A DNA stretch of 12,225 bases from Candidatus Dadabacteria bacterium (GTDB lineage: Bacteria > Desulfobacterota_D > UBA1144 > Nemesobacterales > UBA2774), in the NCBI GenBank assembly GCA_004356555.1, contig SMWY01000109.1, forward strand, positions 1-12,225, written 5' to 3'. The notes under the pieces were generated by a model. That model saw only the letters and a program-made list of their open reading frames with translations, did not search any database and was not told where the DNA came from. Below, in pieces: positions 5,978-12,225 of this stretch; the stretch's first letter is position 1, and each line of letters starts with the position of its first letter. Position numbers and translations under genes: made by a program.

Positions 5978-7099
5978 ATGGTTGACTCAAAGAAAAGAAA
6001 ACAATGGCTTTGGTTTTTCGGTTTAATAGCAGCTTTTATAGTGCTTCTACTGGGATTATACGTTCGTATGATATCCGTGCGTTCATCGGCTTTTGAAACT
6101 GTAAGCGAAGAAAGAATCTCACCTGTCAGGGTACAGGAAACTCTGTCAACAGAAGTATGGCGAACAACGAGCTTCTTAGCCCGTGTTGAGGGTGGACAGA
6201 CGATTGACATAATTGCTGACGTCGGTGGATGGGTTGTAGAAAAAAAGGTAGTGCTGGGTCAGGAAGTAAATAAGGGCGATGCTCTAATCGTTCTTGAAGA
6301 CCCAAGAAGAGTACTCAGACTTAAAGAATCCCAAGCCCGGCTAAAATCAGCCCGTGCCGATCTAAGCGAGCTTAAACGCAAGTATGATCAATCGTTAACA
6401 CTCGTAGAAAAGGGGATTATTGCTCGCGACACACTCGACTCTCTATCCAACCAGGTTGCATCAGAATCAGCCAATGTTGACTCACTTGAGGCGTCATACG
6501 GGCTTATGAAATGGGATGTGGACAATTTAACAGTACCCTCCCCCATCTCAGGCAAGATTGTAGAAGTGCTGCCTGATGTCGGCCAAGAAGTCACTGCAGG
6601 GCAACTTCTTGTGAAAATGGTAAGTACAAAAAGAAAGCGCGTTGTAGCCGGTGTGGAGCCCAGGTGGGCGCGTATTATTGGGCCCGATATGAAAGTCAAT
6701 CTCAGCACCACACTAAATGGCAGATTAGAAGAAACTGAGGGAAGAATAATTGGAGTTAGCCCCAATATTGATTCCGTTTCGGGAACATATAGAGTTGAAG
6801 CTGAGCTAATAAATAATGAGTACAATTGGCTCCCGGGAGAAATAGTCAATATGAAAATCCCCACTGAATTATTAACGGAAGTCTTAATAGTTCCGAGAAC
6901 TGCTGTTTTATCCGACAGCGAGAATCTCTTCATATTCATATACCAGGACGGAAAAGCTGTTAAAATCCCAGTTTCAGTAGAGTGGATTAACGATCGGGAG
7001 GGCACAATATCTGCGGATCTAATACCGGACGGAAGCAGTATCATAGTAGAAGGTCACGTAGGACTTGCCGGCGGACAGTTAGTTCGAGTAACAAAGTAG
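5978..7099 (+). CDS. RND efflux membrane fusion protein (periplasmic adaptor, HlyD/AcrA-like)
   Basis: This protein bridges the inner-membrane pump to an outer-membrane channel in a tripartite exporter. The 373-residue product begins with a single membrane anchor (about 10-29) after a lysine-rich start, with no lipobox cysteine, so it is held by a helix rather than lipid. A lipoyl-like half-domain follows (GWVVEKKVVLGQEVNKGDAL, 84-103), then an alpha-helical hairpin of about 110-180 with heptad character, the second lipoyl half (SPISGKIVEVLPDVGQEV, 188-205), a beta-barrel, and the membrane-proximal end closing with GLAGGQLVRV (362-371). The ATG has no clear ribosome binding site. The permease gene follows after 15 bases. 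The hairpin is short, so docking to a TolC-like channel is inferred; the substrate cannot be deduced. Confidence 0.93.
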   Translation: MVDSKKRKQWLWFFGLIAAFIVLLLGLYVRMISVRSSAFETVSEERISPVRVQETLSTEVWRTTSFLARVEGGQTIDIIADVGGWVVEKKVVLGQEVNKGDALIVLEDPRRVLRLKESQARLKSARADLSELKRKYDQSLTLVEKGIIARDTLDSLSNQVASESANVDSLEASYGLMKWDVDNLTVPSPISGKIVEVLPDVGQEVTAGQLLVKMVSTKRKRVVAGVEPRWARIIGPDMKVNLSTTLNGRLEETEGRIIGVSPNIDSVSGTYRVEAELINNEYNWLPGEIVNMKIPTELLTEVLIVPRTAVLSDSENLFIFIYQDGKAVKIPVSVEWINDREGTISADLIPDGSSIIVEGHVGLAGGQLVRVTK

Positions 7100-7114
7100 C
7101 TTCAAAACTTACAA

Positions 7115-10100
7115 ATGCACATAGCTGAATTCTCAGTTAAAAACTCCGTATTAGTCAACCTATTAATGGTGTCCATCCTAGTAGTGGGCATAATGTCTGC
7201 GATCATGCTTCCGCTTGAGCTATTTCCCTCAATCAAACTGGAGTTAGTCTCTGTAACAACCGTGTTTCCAGGTGCTTCTGCGGAAGATGTAGAAAAACTT
7301 GTAAGTATTCCAATTGAAGATGAAATAAACGACATAAGCGGCATAAAAGTGATACGCTCAACATCCTCTGAAGGCCTTTCAACCATAATAGCTGAGATAG
7401 AGGCTGGAGAAGACACACAAAAACTCGCCCAGGATATAAGATCTGAAGTTGCCAAGGTTCAGGACAAGCTACCCGAGGATGCCGAAGAACCGATAACAAA
7501 GGAATTTGACGCCAACTTTCCCCTAATAAGTGTTGCAATAGCAGGAAACGTTCCTAAAGAAACCCTAAGAAGCTTTAGTCTATCATTTGAAGACCAGATT
7601 AAACTCGTCTCAGGTGTTGATAACGTTGTTACTTCAGGTTTGGGAGACCCCGTATTTTGGGTTTATGTAGACCCTGAGAAATTAAGGCAATACGAGATCA
7701 CATTAGAGCAGATCGCAAGCGTCATAGACCAAAAAAATCTAGACCTTCCGGGAGGAGCCGTAGAACAAGGGAATGCAGAGTTCTTAGTACGGGTCACGGG
7801 TAGAGTTGAGAAAGTCCAGGATTTGCTCACTCTCCCTGTTAAGAGAAACCCCGATGGAAGGCACATACTACTAAGGGACATTGCAAAAATAGAGCAGGGA
7901 GAGCAAAAAACAAGAACAAAGGCAAGGGTTAACGGGCTTCCCGCAATAAATTTCTGGATCAATAAACAAAAAGGCGCCGACTCAATAGACACTGTAAAAG
8001 AAATTGAAAAGAAAGTCGAAGAATTTAGGAAAAGGGCGCCGGAGAACATAGAAATCTATGTAACTAACGACAGCTCATACTGGGTACAGCAAAGATTCAA
8101 CACCATGGTGAGCAGCGGCATCATAGGGCTTATAATTGTTCTAATTATACTCGCTCTCTTTCTTGACTTCAGGTCTGCTTTTCTAACTGCAATAGGGCTA
8201 CCCGTTGCATTTTTTGGAGCTTTTATCCTTATGCAGTTCACAGGAATAACTCTTAACATATTATCCATGTTCGGGTTGATCCTGGTTCTGGGAATTATTG
8301 TTGACGACGCCATAATTGTTGCTGAGAACATACAACGATACCTTCAACTTGGGTACTCACCGGTAGAGGCGGCAATTAAAGGCACTAAAGAGGTGGCGCT
8401 TCCCGTCGTAGCCACTATTCTCACAAATATCGCCGCTTTTATCCCGCTTCTTATAGCAACCGGATTAATAGGGAAATTTATGTCCATCATACCCAAGGTC
8501 GCAATATTCGTACTTTTGGTATCTTTAATTGAAGCGCTCGTGATACTGCCCTCTCACTGTGCCGACTTTTTAAAACCCCGGCCCCGGAATAAGCCCGTCA
8601 GAAAATGGGTACACAAAATCCGCTTTTACTATTTAAAAGCCCTGGTCTTTACAATAAGGAACAGATATGTAACCGTTGTTACCTTTGTATTAATATTGGC
8701 ATTAACATTGGGCGTTTTTGTCAAAATACCTCGAATCCTGTTCTTTTCCCGTGACATAGCGCAATTTTTTATCAGAGTTGAGAACCCAGCCTGGTCAAAT
8801 ATTGATTCCACTGAAGAGTCCGTGGTAGAAGTCGAGGATATAGTAAAACAAACAGTTCCAAAGCATGTCTTAAAAGATACTGTGTCGCTGATTGGCATGG
8901 ATATCTCCAATGATCAGTCAGAGTTTGGAGACCATCTTGCCACCATAATAGTAGAGTATGAGGATTTTGAGAAACGAAAGGAAAATGGGATCGAGTTAAT
9001 GGAAGAGGTAAGGAAAAATGTTGAGGCTAATGTTGTAGGACCGGTTACGGTGGATTTTGTAAGCAATGAAGGCCCTCCGGTAGGAAAACCGGTTGATTTC
9101 CGTATACAGGGAAAAGATTTTAATACTCTTAAAGAGCTTGCAAACGATACGTCGATATATCTTGAAAGTATCCCGGGAGTATATAAAGCGAGTGATAATC
9201 TCATTTGGGGAAAACCCGAAATCCGTATAAATGTTGATGAGAGAAGGGCTGCAATTTATGGTCTCGACACGAGAACAATTGCAAGAGCTATAAGAGCCGC
9301 AGTAGATGGATTAACTGTATCCCAAACGCGCCTGGGTACAGAAGAAGCAGACATAATAGTCAAATATAATCTCCCTTCAGGAAATCTCATGTCGCTCCTG
9401 GGGTCTTATCAGATTCCAACCCCCGAGGGCGGATGGGTCCCTCTTAATAACGTAGTTAATATGTCGACTGAACCGAGCATGTTAAATATTTCACACTACG
9501 ATATGGTGCGCTCAGTAAGAATTACAGCTGAAATTAATGAACAGGCAACAACGGCAACAGAAGTAAACGCCGGCATATCAGCATTTCTAGATGAAAAGCT
9601 AAGCAATTACCCTGGCTACACATATGCTTTTGGGGGAGAGGAAGAGCAGACGAGGGAATCGCTTGAGAGCATAAAAAGAGCGGCAGTTATAGCCGTACTT
9701 CTAATCTATCTAATCCTGGCCACCATGCTTAAATCATACACTCAGCCCTTTATTATAATGTCTGTACTTCCCTTTGCGATAACCGGGGTCATGGTAGGGA
9801 TTCTTCTCCGCGGGGAGCCGCTCACGTTGCCAGCTTTAATTGGAGTAGTTGCACTTTTGGGAATTGTCGTCAACGACAGTCTGATTCTTATGACTTTTAT
9901 AAACAGTCGTTTTAAAAGGATGAATAGAGTTCTTGCTGTAGCTTTATCTGCAAAGCACAGATTCAGACCTATCGTGCTCACGACAGTAACTACATTCGGC
10001 GGGCTTGCCTCACTTATGATCAAATTCAGAGGAGAGGCAGCATTTCTAGCCCCAATGGCAGTAGCTCTTGGCTTTGGACTAGTGTTTGCTACGTTTATAA

Positions 10101-10240
10101 CCTTAATTCTCATCCCATGCCTATATTTAATGCTGGATGATCTAAACATCTATCTTAAAAAGAAATGGTCAACCTGGCGAGGGAAAAGTGAAGTTAGCAC
10201 AGAACTGACGAAAGTTTCTAATCCGACAACAACTGGATGA
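7115..10240 (+). CDS. RND-family efflux permease (AcrB-like inner-membrane pump)
   Basis: This is a proton-driven exporter, expected to work as a trimer in the inner membrane. The 1041 residues show the duplicated RND plan: helix 1 (12-32), a large periplasmic domain, helices 2-6 (about 333-480), helix 7 (517-536), a second periplasmic domain, and helices 8-12 (about 856-1005). The proton-relay pair D397/D398 sits in helix 4 (GIIVDDAIIVAEN). In helix 10 the AcrB lysine is not present; the segment reads GIVVNDSLILM (917-926, N920/D921), which is common among non-AcrB RND pumps. It starts 15 bases after the adaptor and has no visible ribosome binding site, so translational coupling is likely. 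The outer-membrane partner is not in the window. Heavy-metal (CzcA) motifs are not evident, so a hydrophobic or amphiphilic substrate is more likely. Confidence 0.95.
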   Translation: MHIAEFSVKNSVLVNLLMVSILVVGIMSAIMLPLELFPSIKLELVSVTTVFPGASAEDVEKLVSIPIEDEINDISGIKVIRSTSSEGLSTIIAEIEAGEDTQKLAQDIRSEVAKVQDKLPEDAEEPITKEFDANFPLISVAIAGNVPKETLRSFSLSFEDQIKLVSGVDNVVTSGLGDPVFWVYVDPEKLRQYEITLEQIASVIDQKNLDLPGGAVEQGNAEFLVRVTGRVEKVQDLLTLPVKRNPDGRHILLRDIAKIEQGEQKTRTKARVNGLPAINFWINKQKGADSIDTVKEIEKKVEEFRKRAPENIEIYVTNDSSYWVQQRFNTMVSSGIIGLIIVLIILALFLDFRSAFLTAIGLPVAFFGAFILMQFTGITLNILSMFGLILVLGIIVDDAIIVAENIQRYLQLGYSPVEAAIKGTKEVALPVVATILTNIAAFIPLLIATGLIGKFMSIIPKVAIFVLLVSLIEALVILPSHCADFLKPRPRNKPVRKWVHKIRFYYLKALVFTIRNRYVTVVTFVLILALTLGVFVKIPRILFFSRDIAQFFIRVENPAWSNIDSTEESVVEVEDIVKQTVPKHVLKDTVSLIGMDISNDQSEFGDHLATIIVEYEDFEKRKENGIELMEEVRKNVEANVVGPVTVDFVSNEGPPVGKPVDFRIQGKDFNTLKELANDTSIYLESIPGVYKASDNLIWGKPEIRINVDERRAAIYGLDTRTIARAIRAAVDGLTVSQTRLGTEEADIIVKYNLPSGNLMSLLGSYQIPTPEGGWVPLNNVVNMSTEPSMLNISHYDMVRSVRITAEINEQATTATEVNAGISAFLDEKLSNYPGYTYAFGGEEEQTRESLESIKRAAVIAVLLIYLILATMLKSYTQPFIIMSVLPFAITGVMVGILLRGEPLTLPALIGVVALLGIVVNDSLILMTFINSRFKRMNRVLAVALSAKHRFRPIVLTTVTTFGGLASLMIKFRGEAAFLAPMAVALGFGLVFATFITLILIPCLYLMLDDLNIYLKKKWSTWRGKSEVSTELTKVSNPTTTG

Positions 10241-10299
10241 ATAAGCCTTCAAGTACTATCACAACCAAAGCTAGCCTATTTAAAAATTAAAGTGATGTT

Positions 10300-10872
10300 T
10301 TATATATTTCGTTTCCACCAGAATATAATCAAGACTACAAGAGCCACAATAGGGATTATTATCATCCATATTAACTGCTCCACAAACGCAGTACCCGCTA
10401 CCGCCGCTCCCAGAATTACCCCTACAACCATAAACCGCCATTCGAAATGCACACCGGCAAGAAACGTTGTAAGAGCCAACGAAAGAAGCGCCAAAAGTGC
10501 AAGTTGGTTACTATTTATACGATCGGTTGTTTCATATAGAAGATAGATTAAAGCTATTGCAGCCAGCAGTCCTAACCAATGGAGAAGCTGTACCCATATT
10601 ATTCTCGATATTCCTTCCCCGCGTTTTCTGGCTTTTGACCAGCCGATATATAGACTAGTAGCTCCGAAAATAGGGACCATAGCAACCCAGAACCAGAAAC
10701 TCTCAAGAGGTCTGAAATTAGTAAATCCTATGCCTACAGCCGAAAGTACTATCAAAGTCATAAGTATTGCCTCTTCAGAACGAACTGATTTAGCAAAACT
10801 TGGTTTCGAAACAATGTTTTCTTCGGCTGTTTGTTTGCTTGCTTCCGTATTGGGAGTGTTGAATTCGGTCAT
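10300..10872 (-). CDS. Multi-pass membrane protein of unknown function
   Basis: I do not recognise this family. From the start chosen here the product has 190 residues: a polar N-terminus of about 34, rich in Glu, Thr and Ser, then about six hydrophobic segments (roughly 35-50, 58-77, 93-113, 122-140, 145-163 and 164-186), ending with the basic WWKRNI. Notable conserved-looking features are LLHWLGLL (96-103) and AGVHFEWR (139-146), each placing a histidine at a membrane boundary. The frame opens at a GTG (10887), but AGGAGG (10878-10883) overlaps those first codons and sits five bases before the ATG at 10872, so the ATG is the start. A promoter with an extended -10 box supports this. The gene converges with the RND permease (59 bases apart, no visible terminator). 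It might be a sensor or small transporter; there is no evidence for either. Confidence 0.85.
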   Translation of the reverse strand: MTEFNTPNTEASKQTAEENIVSKPSFAKSVRSEEAILMTLIVLSAVGIGFTNFRPLESFWFWVAMVPIFGATSLYIGWSKARKRGEGISRIIWVQLLHWLGLLAAIALIYLLYETTDRINSNQLALLALLSLALTTFLAGVHFEWRFMVVGVILGAAVAGTAFVEQLIWMIIIPIVALVVLIIFWWKRNI

Positions 10873-10890
10873 AATTGCCTCCTGCACTCC

Positions 10891-10919
10891 AGTATATCAC
10901 TTATAAACCGGGTAAACAA
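10891..10919 (-). promoter_or_regulatory. Promoter of the unknown membrane protein gene
   Basis: On the minus strand, TTGTTT (10914-10919), a 17-base spacer and TATACT (10891-10896) preceded by TGA form an extended -10 promoter. The transcript would start near 10884, immediately before the AGGAGG ribosome binding site, which confirms the ATG at 10872 as start codon. Confidence 0.6.
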
Positions 10920-10968
10920 AATATAATTATACTCAATGAAATATTACGGGAGCATGGGAATTCAATAG

Positions 10969-10991
10969 ACAACTCTGAGACTATGAGTTGT
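10969..10991. repeat. 7-bp inverted repeat (hairpin) between two minus-strand genes
   Basis: ACAACTC (10969-10975) and GAGTTGT (10985-10991) are perfect inverted copies with a 9-base loop. No T-run follows on either strand, so it is not a classical terminator. It lies between the small membrane protein and the promoter of the next gene and might act as an operator or a processing stem. Confidence 0.35.
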
Positions 10992-11041
10992 ATTAACAAT
11001 TTCGAAATAATGCTATTTGAAATGGTTTTTACTACTTGTAA

Positions 11042-11185
11042 TTAAAAAGAGGGATTAATAAAACTAGAATAGATGCCGCCTATTGCTAGAAGAATAGTTG
11101 CGCCTAGTATAGCAAATGCTACAAGCGCAAATAACCACTCATAAGAATTCGGCTTTTTCTGATTTACTGTATTTTCTTCAGTCAT
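11042..11185 (-). CDS. Small single-helix membrane protein, 47 residues
   Basis: This is a short gene found by reading the minus strand from 11185. The product begins MTEENTVNQKKPNSYEW and ends SSFINPSF. It has a charged N-terminus of about 16 residues, one hydrophobic helix (about 17-38, with LFALVAFAILGATILLAIGG inside) and a short polar tail. GAGGT lies seven bases before the ATG, and a TTGACA promoter lies upstream. The function is unknown. It precedes the unknown membrane protein on the same strand (169-base gap) and is divergent from the ArsA-like gene, 90 bases away, so it may belong to either system. Single-helix proteins of this kind often act as small subunits or regulators of larger membrane complexes, but nothing here shows which. 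Confidence 0.7.
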   Translation of the reverse strand: MTEENTVNQKKPNSYEWLFALVAFAILGATILLAIGGIYSSFINPSF

Positions 11186-11216
11186 AGCTCCGACCTCGTT
11201 AATTTATTCTGGGATT

Positions 11217-11247
11217 AATATATTAAGCTCCGTGTGATTTATGTCAA
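11217..11247 (-). promoter_or_regulatory. Promoter of the small membrane protein gene
   Basis: On the minus strand, a perfect -35 TTGACA (11242-11247) is followed by TATATT (11217-11222) with a 19-base spacer, or TAATAT (11220-11225) with 16 bases. Either gives a start roughly 25 bases before the ATG at 11185. The -35 region is shared with the divergent ArsA-like gene. Confidence 0.5.
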
Positions 11248-11270
11248 GATCAGGAGTTAGGTACTATTAT
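11241..11270 (+). promoter_or_regulatory. Candidate promoter of the ArsA-like gene (leaderless start)
   Basis: TATTAT (-10, 11265-11270) follows ATGTCA (11241-11246, 4 of 6) after 18 bases. The start of transcription would fall at or next to the ATG at 11276, giving a leaderless message. The only purine-rich ribosome-binding-like stretch (AGGAG, 11252-11256) is 19 bases from the ATG, too far to act. Confidence 0.4.
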
Positions 11271-11275
11271 AAAGA

Positions 11276-12225
11276 ATGGGCAGAATAATCCTCTATACCG
11301 GCAAAGGCGGGGTAGGCAAAACAACCGTGGCTGCGGCTACTGCACTACAGGCAGCTAAAAAGGGGTATAAAGTATTAGTGATTTCTACTGATGCTGCTCA
11401 TAGTCTACGCGATGTTTTTGATCAGGAGCTCGGACCCGAGCCAAAAAAAGTTGCAAAAAATGTTTATGCTCAGGAAATAGATGTTTATTACTCCGTTGAC
11501 AAATACTGGGGAAAACTTACGAGCTACATTCAATCCCTTTTTAACTGGATGCAGGTAGACGACATATTAGCTGAAGAATTCAGCGTATTTCCGGGAATGG
11601 AAGAAGTTGCCTCATTCCTATGGGTATATAACCACTATAAAGAAAACCAATATGACGTGATTATAGTTGACACTGCACCCACAGGCGAAACATTGAAGCT
11701 CCTCTCTCTTCCTGATGTAGCCCGCTGGTGGCTGGTTAAGGTATTTCCAATTGAGAGGAGAGTTTTAAAAGTCATAAGACCCGCGGTAAAGGTAGTCACG
11801 GATATGCCGCTGCCCGAAGAAGACACTTACGATGCGGTAGAAAACCTTTTCTCCCAGCTTAATTCGATCCATCAGATATTTTCAGATCCTGATATCACAT
11901 CCATTAGACTAGTTTTAAATCTAGAAAAAATGGTTATCAATGAAACACAGAGAGCCTATACGTATCTTAACCTCTACGGATATCCCGTGGACTCTGCGAT
12001 TGTGAACCGAGTTATGCCCAAAGAACTTGACCATCCGTACTTTAATCAATGGAAAGAGTTTCAAAAAAATTACATGAAGGATGTAAAGGAACTGTTTAAC
12101 ACAATCCCTATTCATGAAGCACCTTTACTACCTAAAGAGATTTTAGGAAAGGACGCACTTTTAGAATTCGGAAAGGCTCTATATTCAGACAAGGACCCGA
12201 CACAAATCTTTTATAAGGGTAAACC
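11276..12225 (+). CDS. ArsA/Get3-family ATPase (incomplete at the window end)
   Basis: The open frame runs from the ATG at 11276 off the right edge, giving 316 complete codons of an expected 380 or more. An in-frame TAA lies two codons before the ATG, so the start is fixed. Visible motifs are the deviant Walker A GKGGVGKTT (9-17), the switch I segment STDAAHSL (37-44; usually STDPAHSL) and the switch II segment VDTAPTGETLKLLSLP (131-146). LNLEKMVINETQRAYTYLNLYG (214-235) and VNRVMP are also typical of the bacterial single-domain branch. Relatives include arsenite-pump ATPases and Get3, the tail-anchored protein chaperone. No cysteine occurs in the visible 316 residues, so the classical arsenite or antimonite site is absent, and no arsB or arsR is nearby. 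A role in handling membrane proteins, or an unknown one, is more likely than arsenic export. It acts in the cytoplasm. Confidence 0.92.
   Translation, partial: MGRIILYTGKGGVGKTTVAAATALQAAKKGYKVLVISTDAAHSLRDVFDQELGPEPKKVAKNVYAQEIDVYYSVDKYWGKLTSYIQSLFNWMQVDDILAEEFSVFPGMEEVASFLWVYNHYKENQYDVIIVDTAPTGETLKLLSLPDVARWWLVKVFPIERRVLKVIRPAVKVVTDMPLPEEDTYDAVENLFSQLNSIHQIFSDPDITSIRLVLNLEKMVINETQRAYTYLNLYGYPVDSAIVNRVMPKELDHPYFNQWKEFQKNYMKDVKELFNTIPIHEAPLLPKEILGKDALLEFGKALYSDKDPTQIFYKGK

Noticed and set aside
6388..7044. Long minus-strand open frame (218 codons) across the adaptor gene
   Set aside because: It is antisense to a clear membrane fusion protein gene; its Ser/Thr/Pro-rich translation is the usual shadow of a real gene.
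10873..10887. Five-codon N-terminal extension of the unknown membrane protein from a GTG
   Set aside because: These codons contain the AGGAGG ribosome binding site for the ATG at 10872, and transcription is predicted to start about there.

Overview
This window looks like an ordinary chromosomal stretch from a Gram-negative bacterium of moderate to low GC content. It carries a complete RND-type membrane fusion protein and inner-membrane pump pair, a 14-helix MFS drug exporter, CoaBC, MsrB and an ArsA/Get3-family ATPase. I cannot name the lineage from sequence alone. An uncultured Desulfobacterota-like or Dadabacteria-like organism would fit, but this is a guess.

Layout, left to right. Positions 1-492 hold no confident gene. 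They contain the 3' half of a CAT-anticodon tRNA without its 5' half, preceded by two copies of a 10-bp direct repeat, which looks like the right-hand scar (att site) of an element integrated at a tRNA. Next comes a block on the minus strand: msrB (493-900), an MFS DHA2 exporter (1028-2596), a 426-bp gap without a convincing gene, a short-chain dehydrogenase (3023-3880) and a MarR-type regulator (3929-4402). A near-identical palindrome lies just upstream of both the dehydrogenase and the marR gene, so the regulator probably controls itself and the dehydrogenase. The dehydrogenase has lost two of the four classical catalytic residues.

From 4589 the genes read on the plus strand: coaBC (coenzyme A synthesis, 4589-5800), then an efflux adaptor (5978-7099) and its RND permease (7115-10240), 15 bases apart. 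There is no outer-membrane channel gene in the window, so the pump would have to share a TolC-like partner encoded elsewhere.

On the minus strand follow a multi-pass membrane protein of unknown function (10300-10872) and a 47-residue single-helix membrane protein (11042-11185). The latter is divergent from an ArsA/Get3-like ATPase (11276 to the window end, incomplete), with overlapping back-to-back promoters between them.

The linking theme is envelope and stress physiology: two exporters, oxidised-methionine repair, and a cysteine-bearing MarR regulator with a local regulon. I see no CRISPR array, transposase, toxin-antitoxin pair or defence island, and no evidence for a wholly new system. 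The best leads are the paired operators, the dehydrogenase with a degraded active site, the tRNA-fragment att scar, and the small membrane protein with its shared promoter region.
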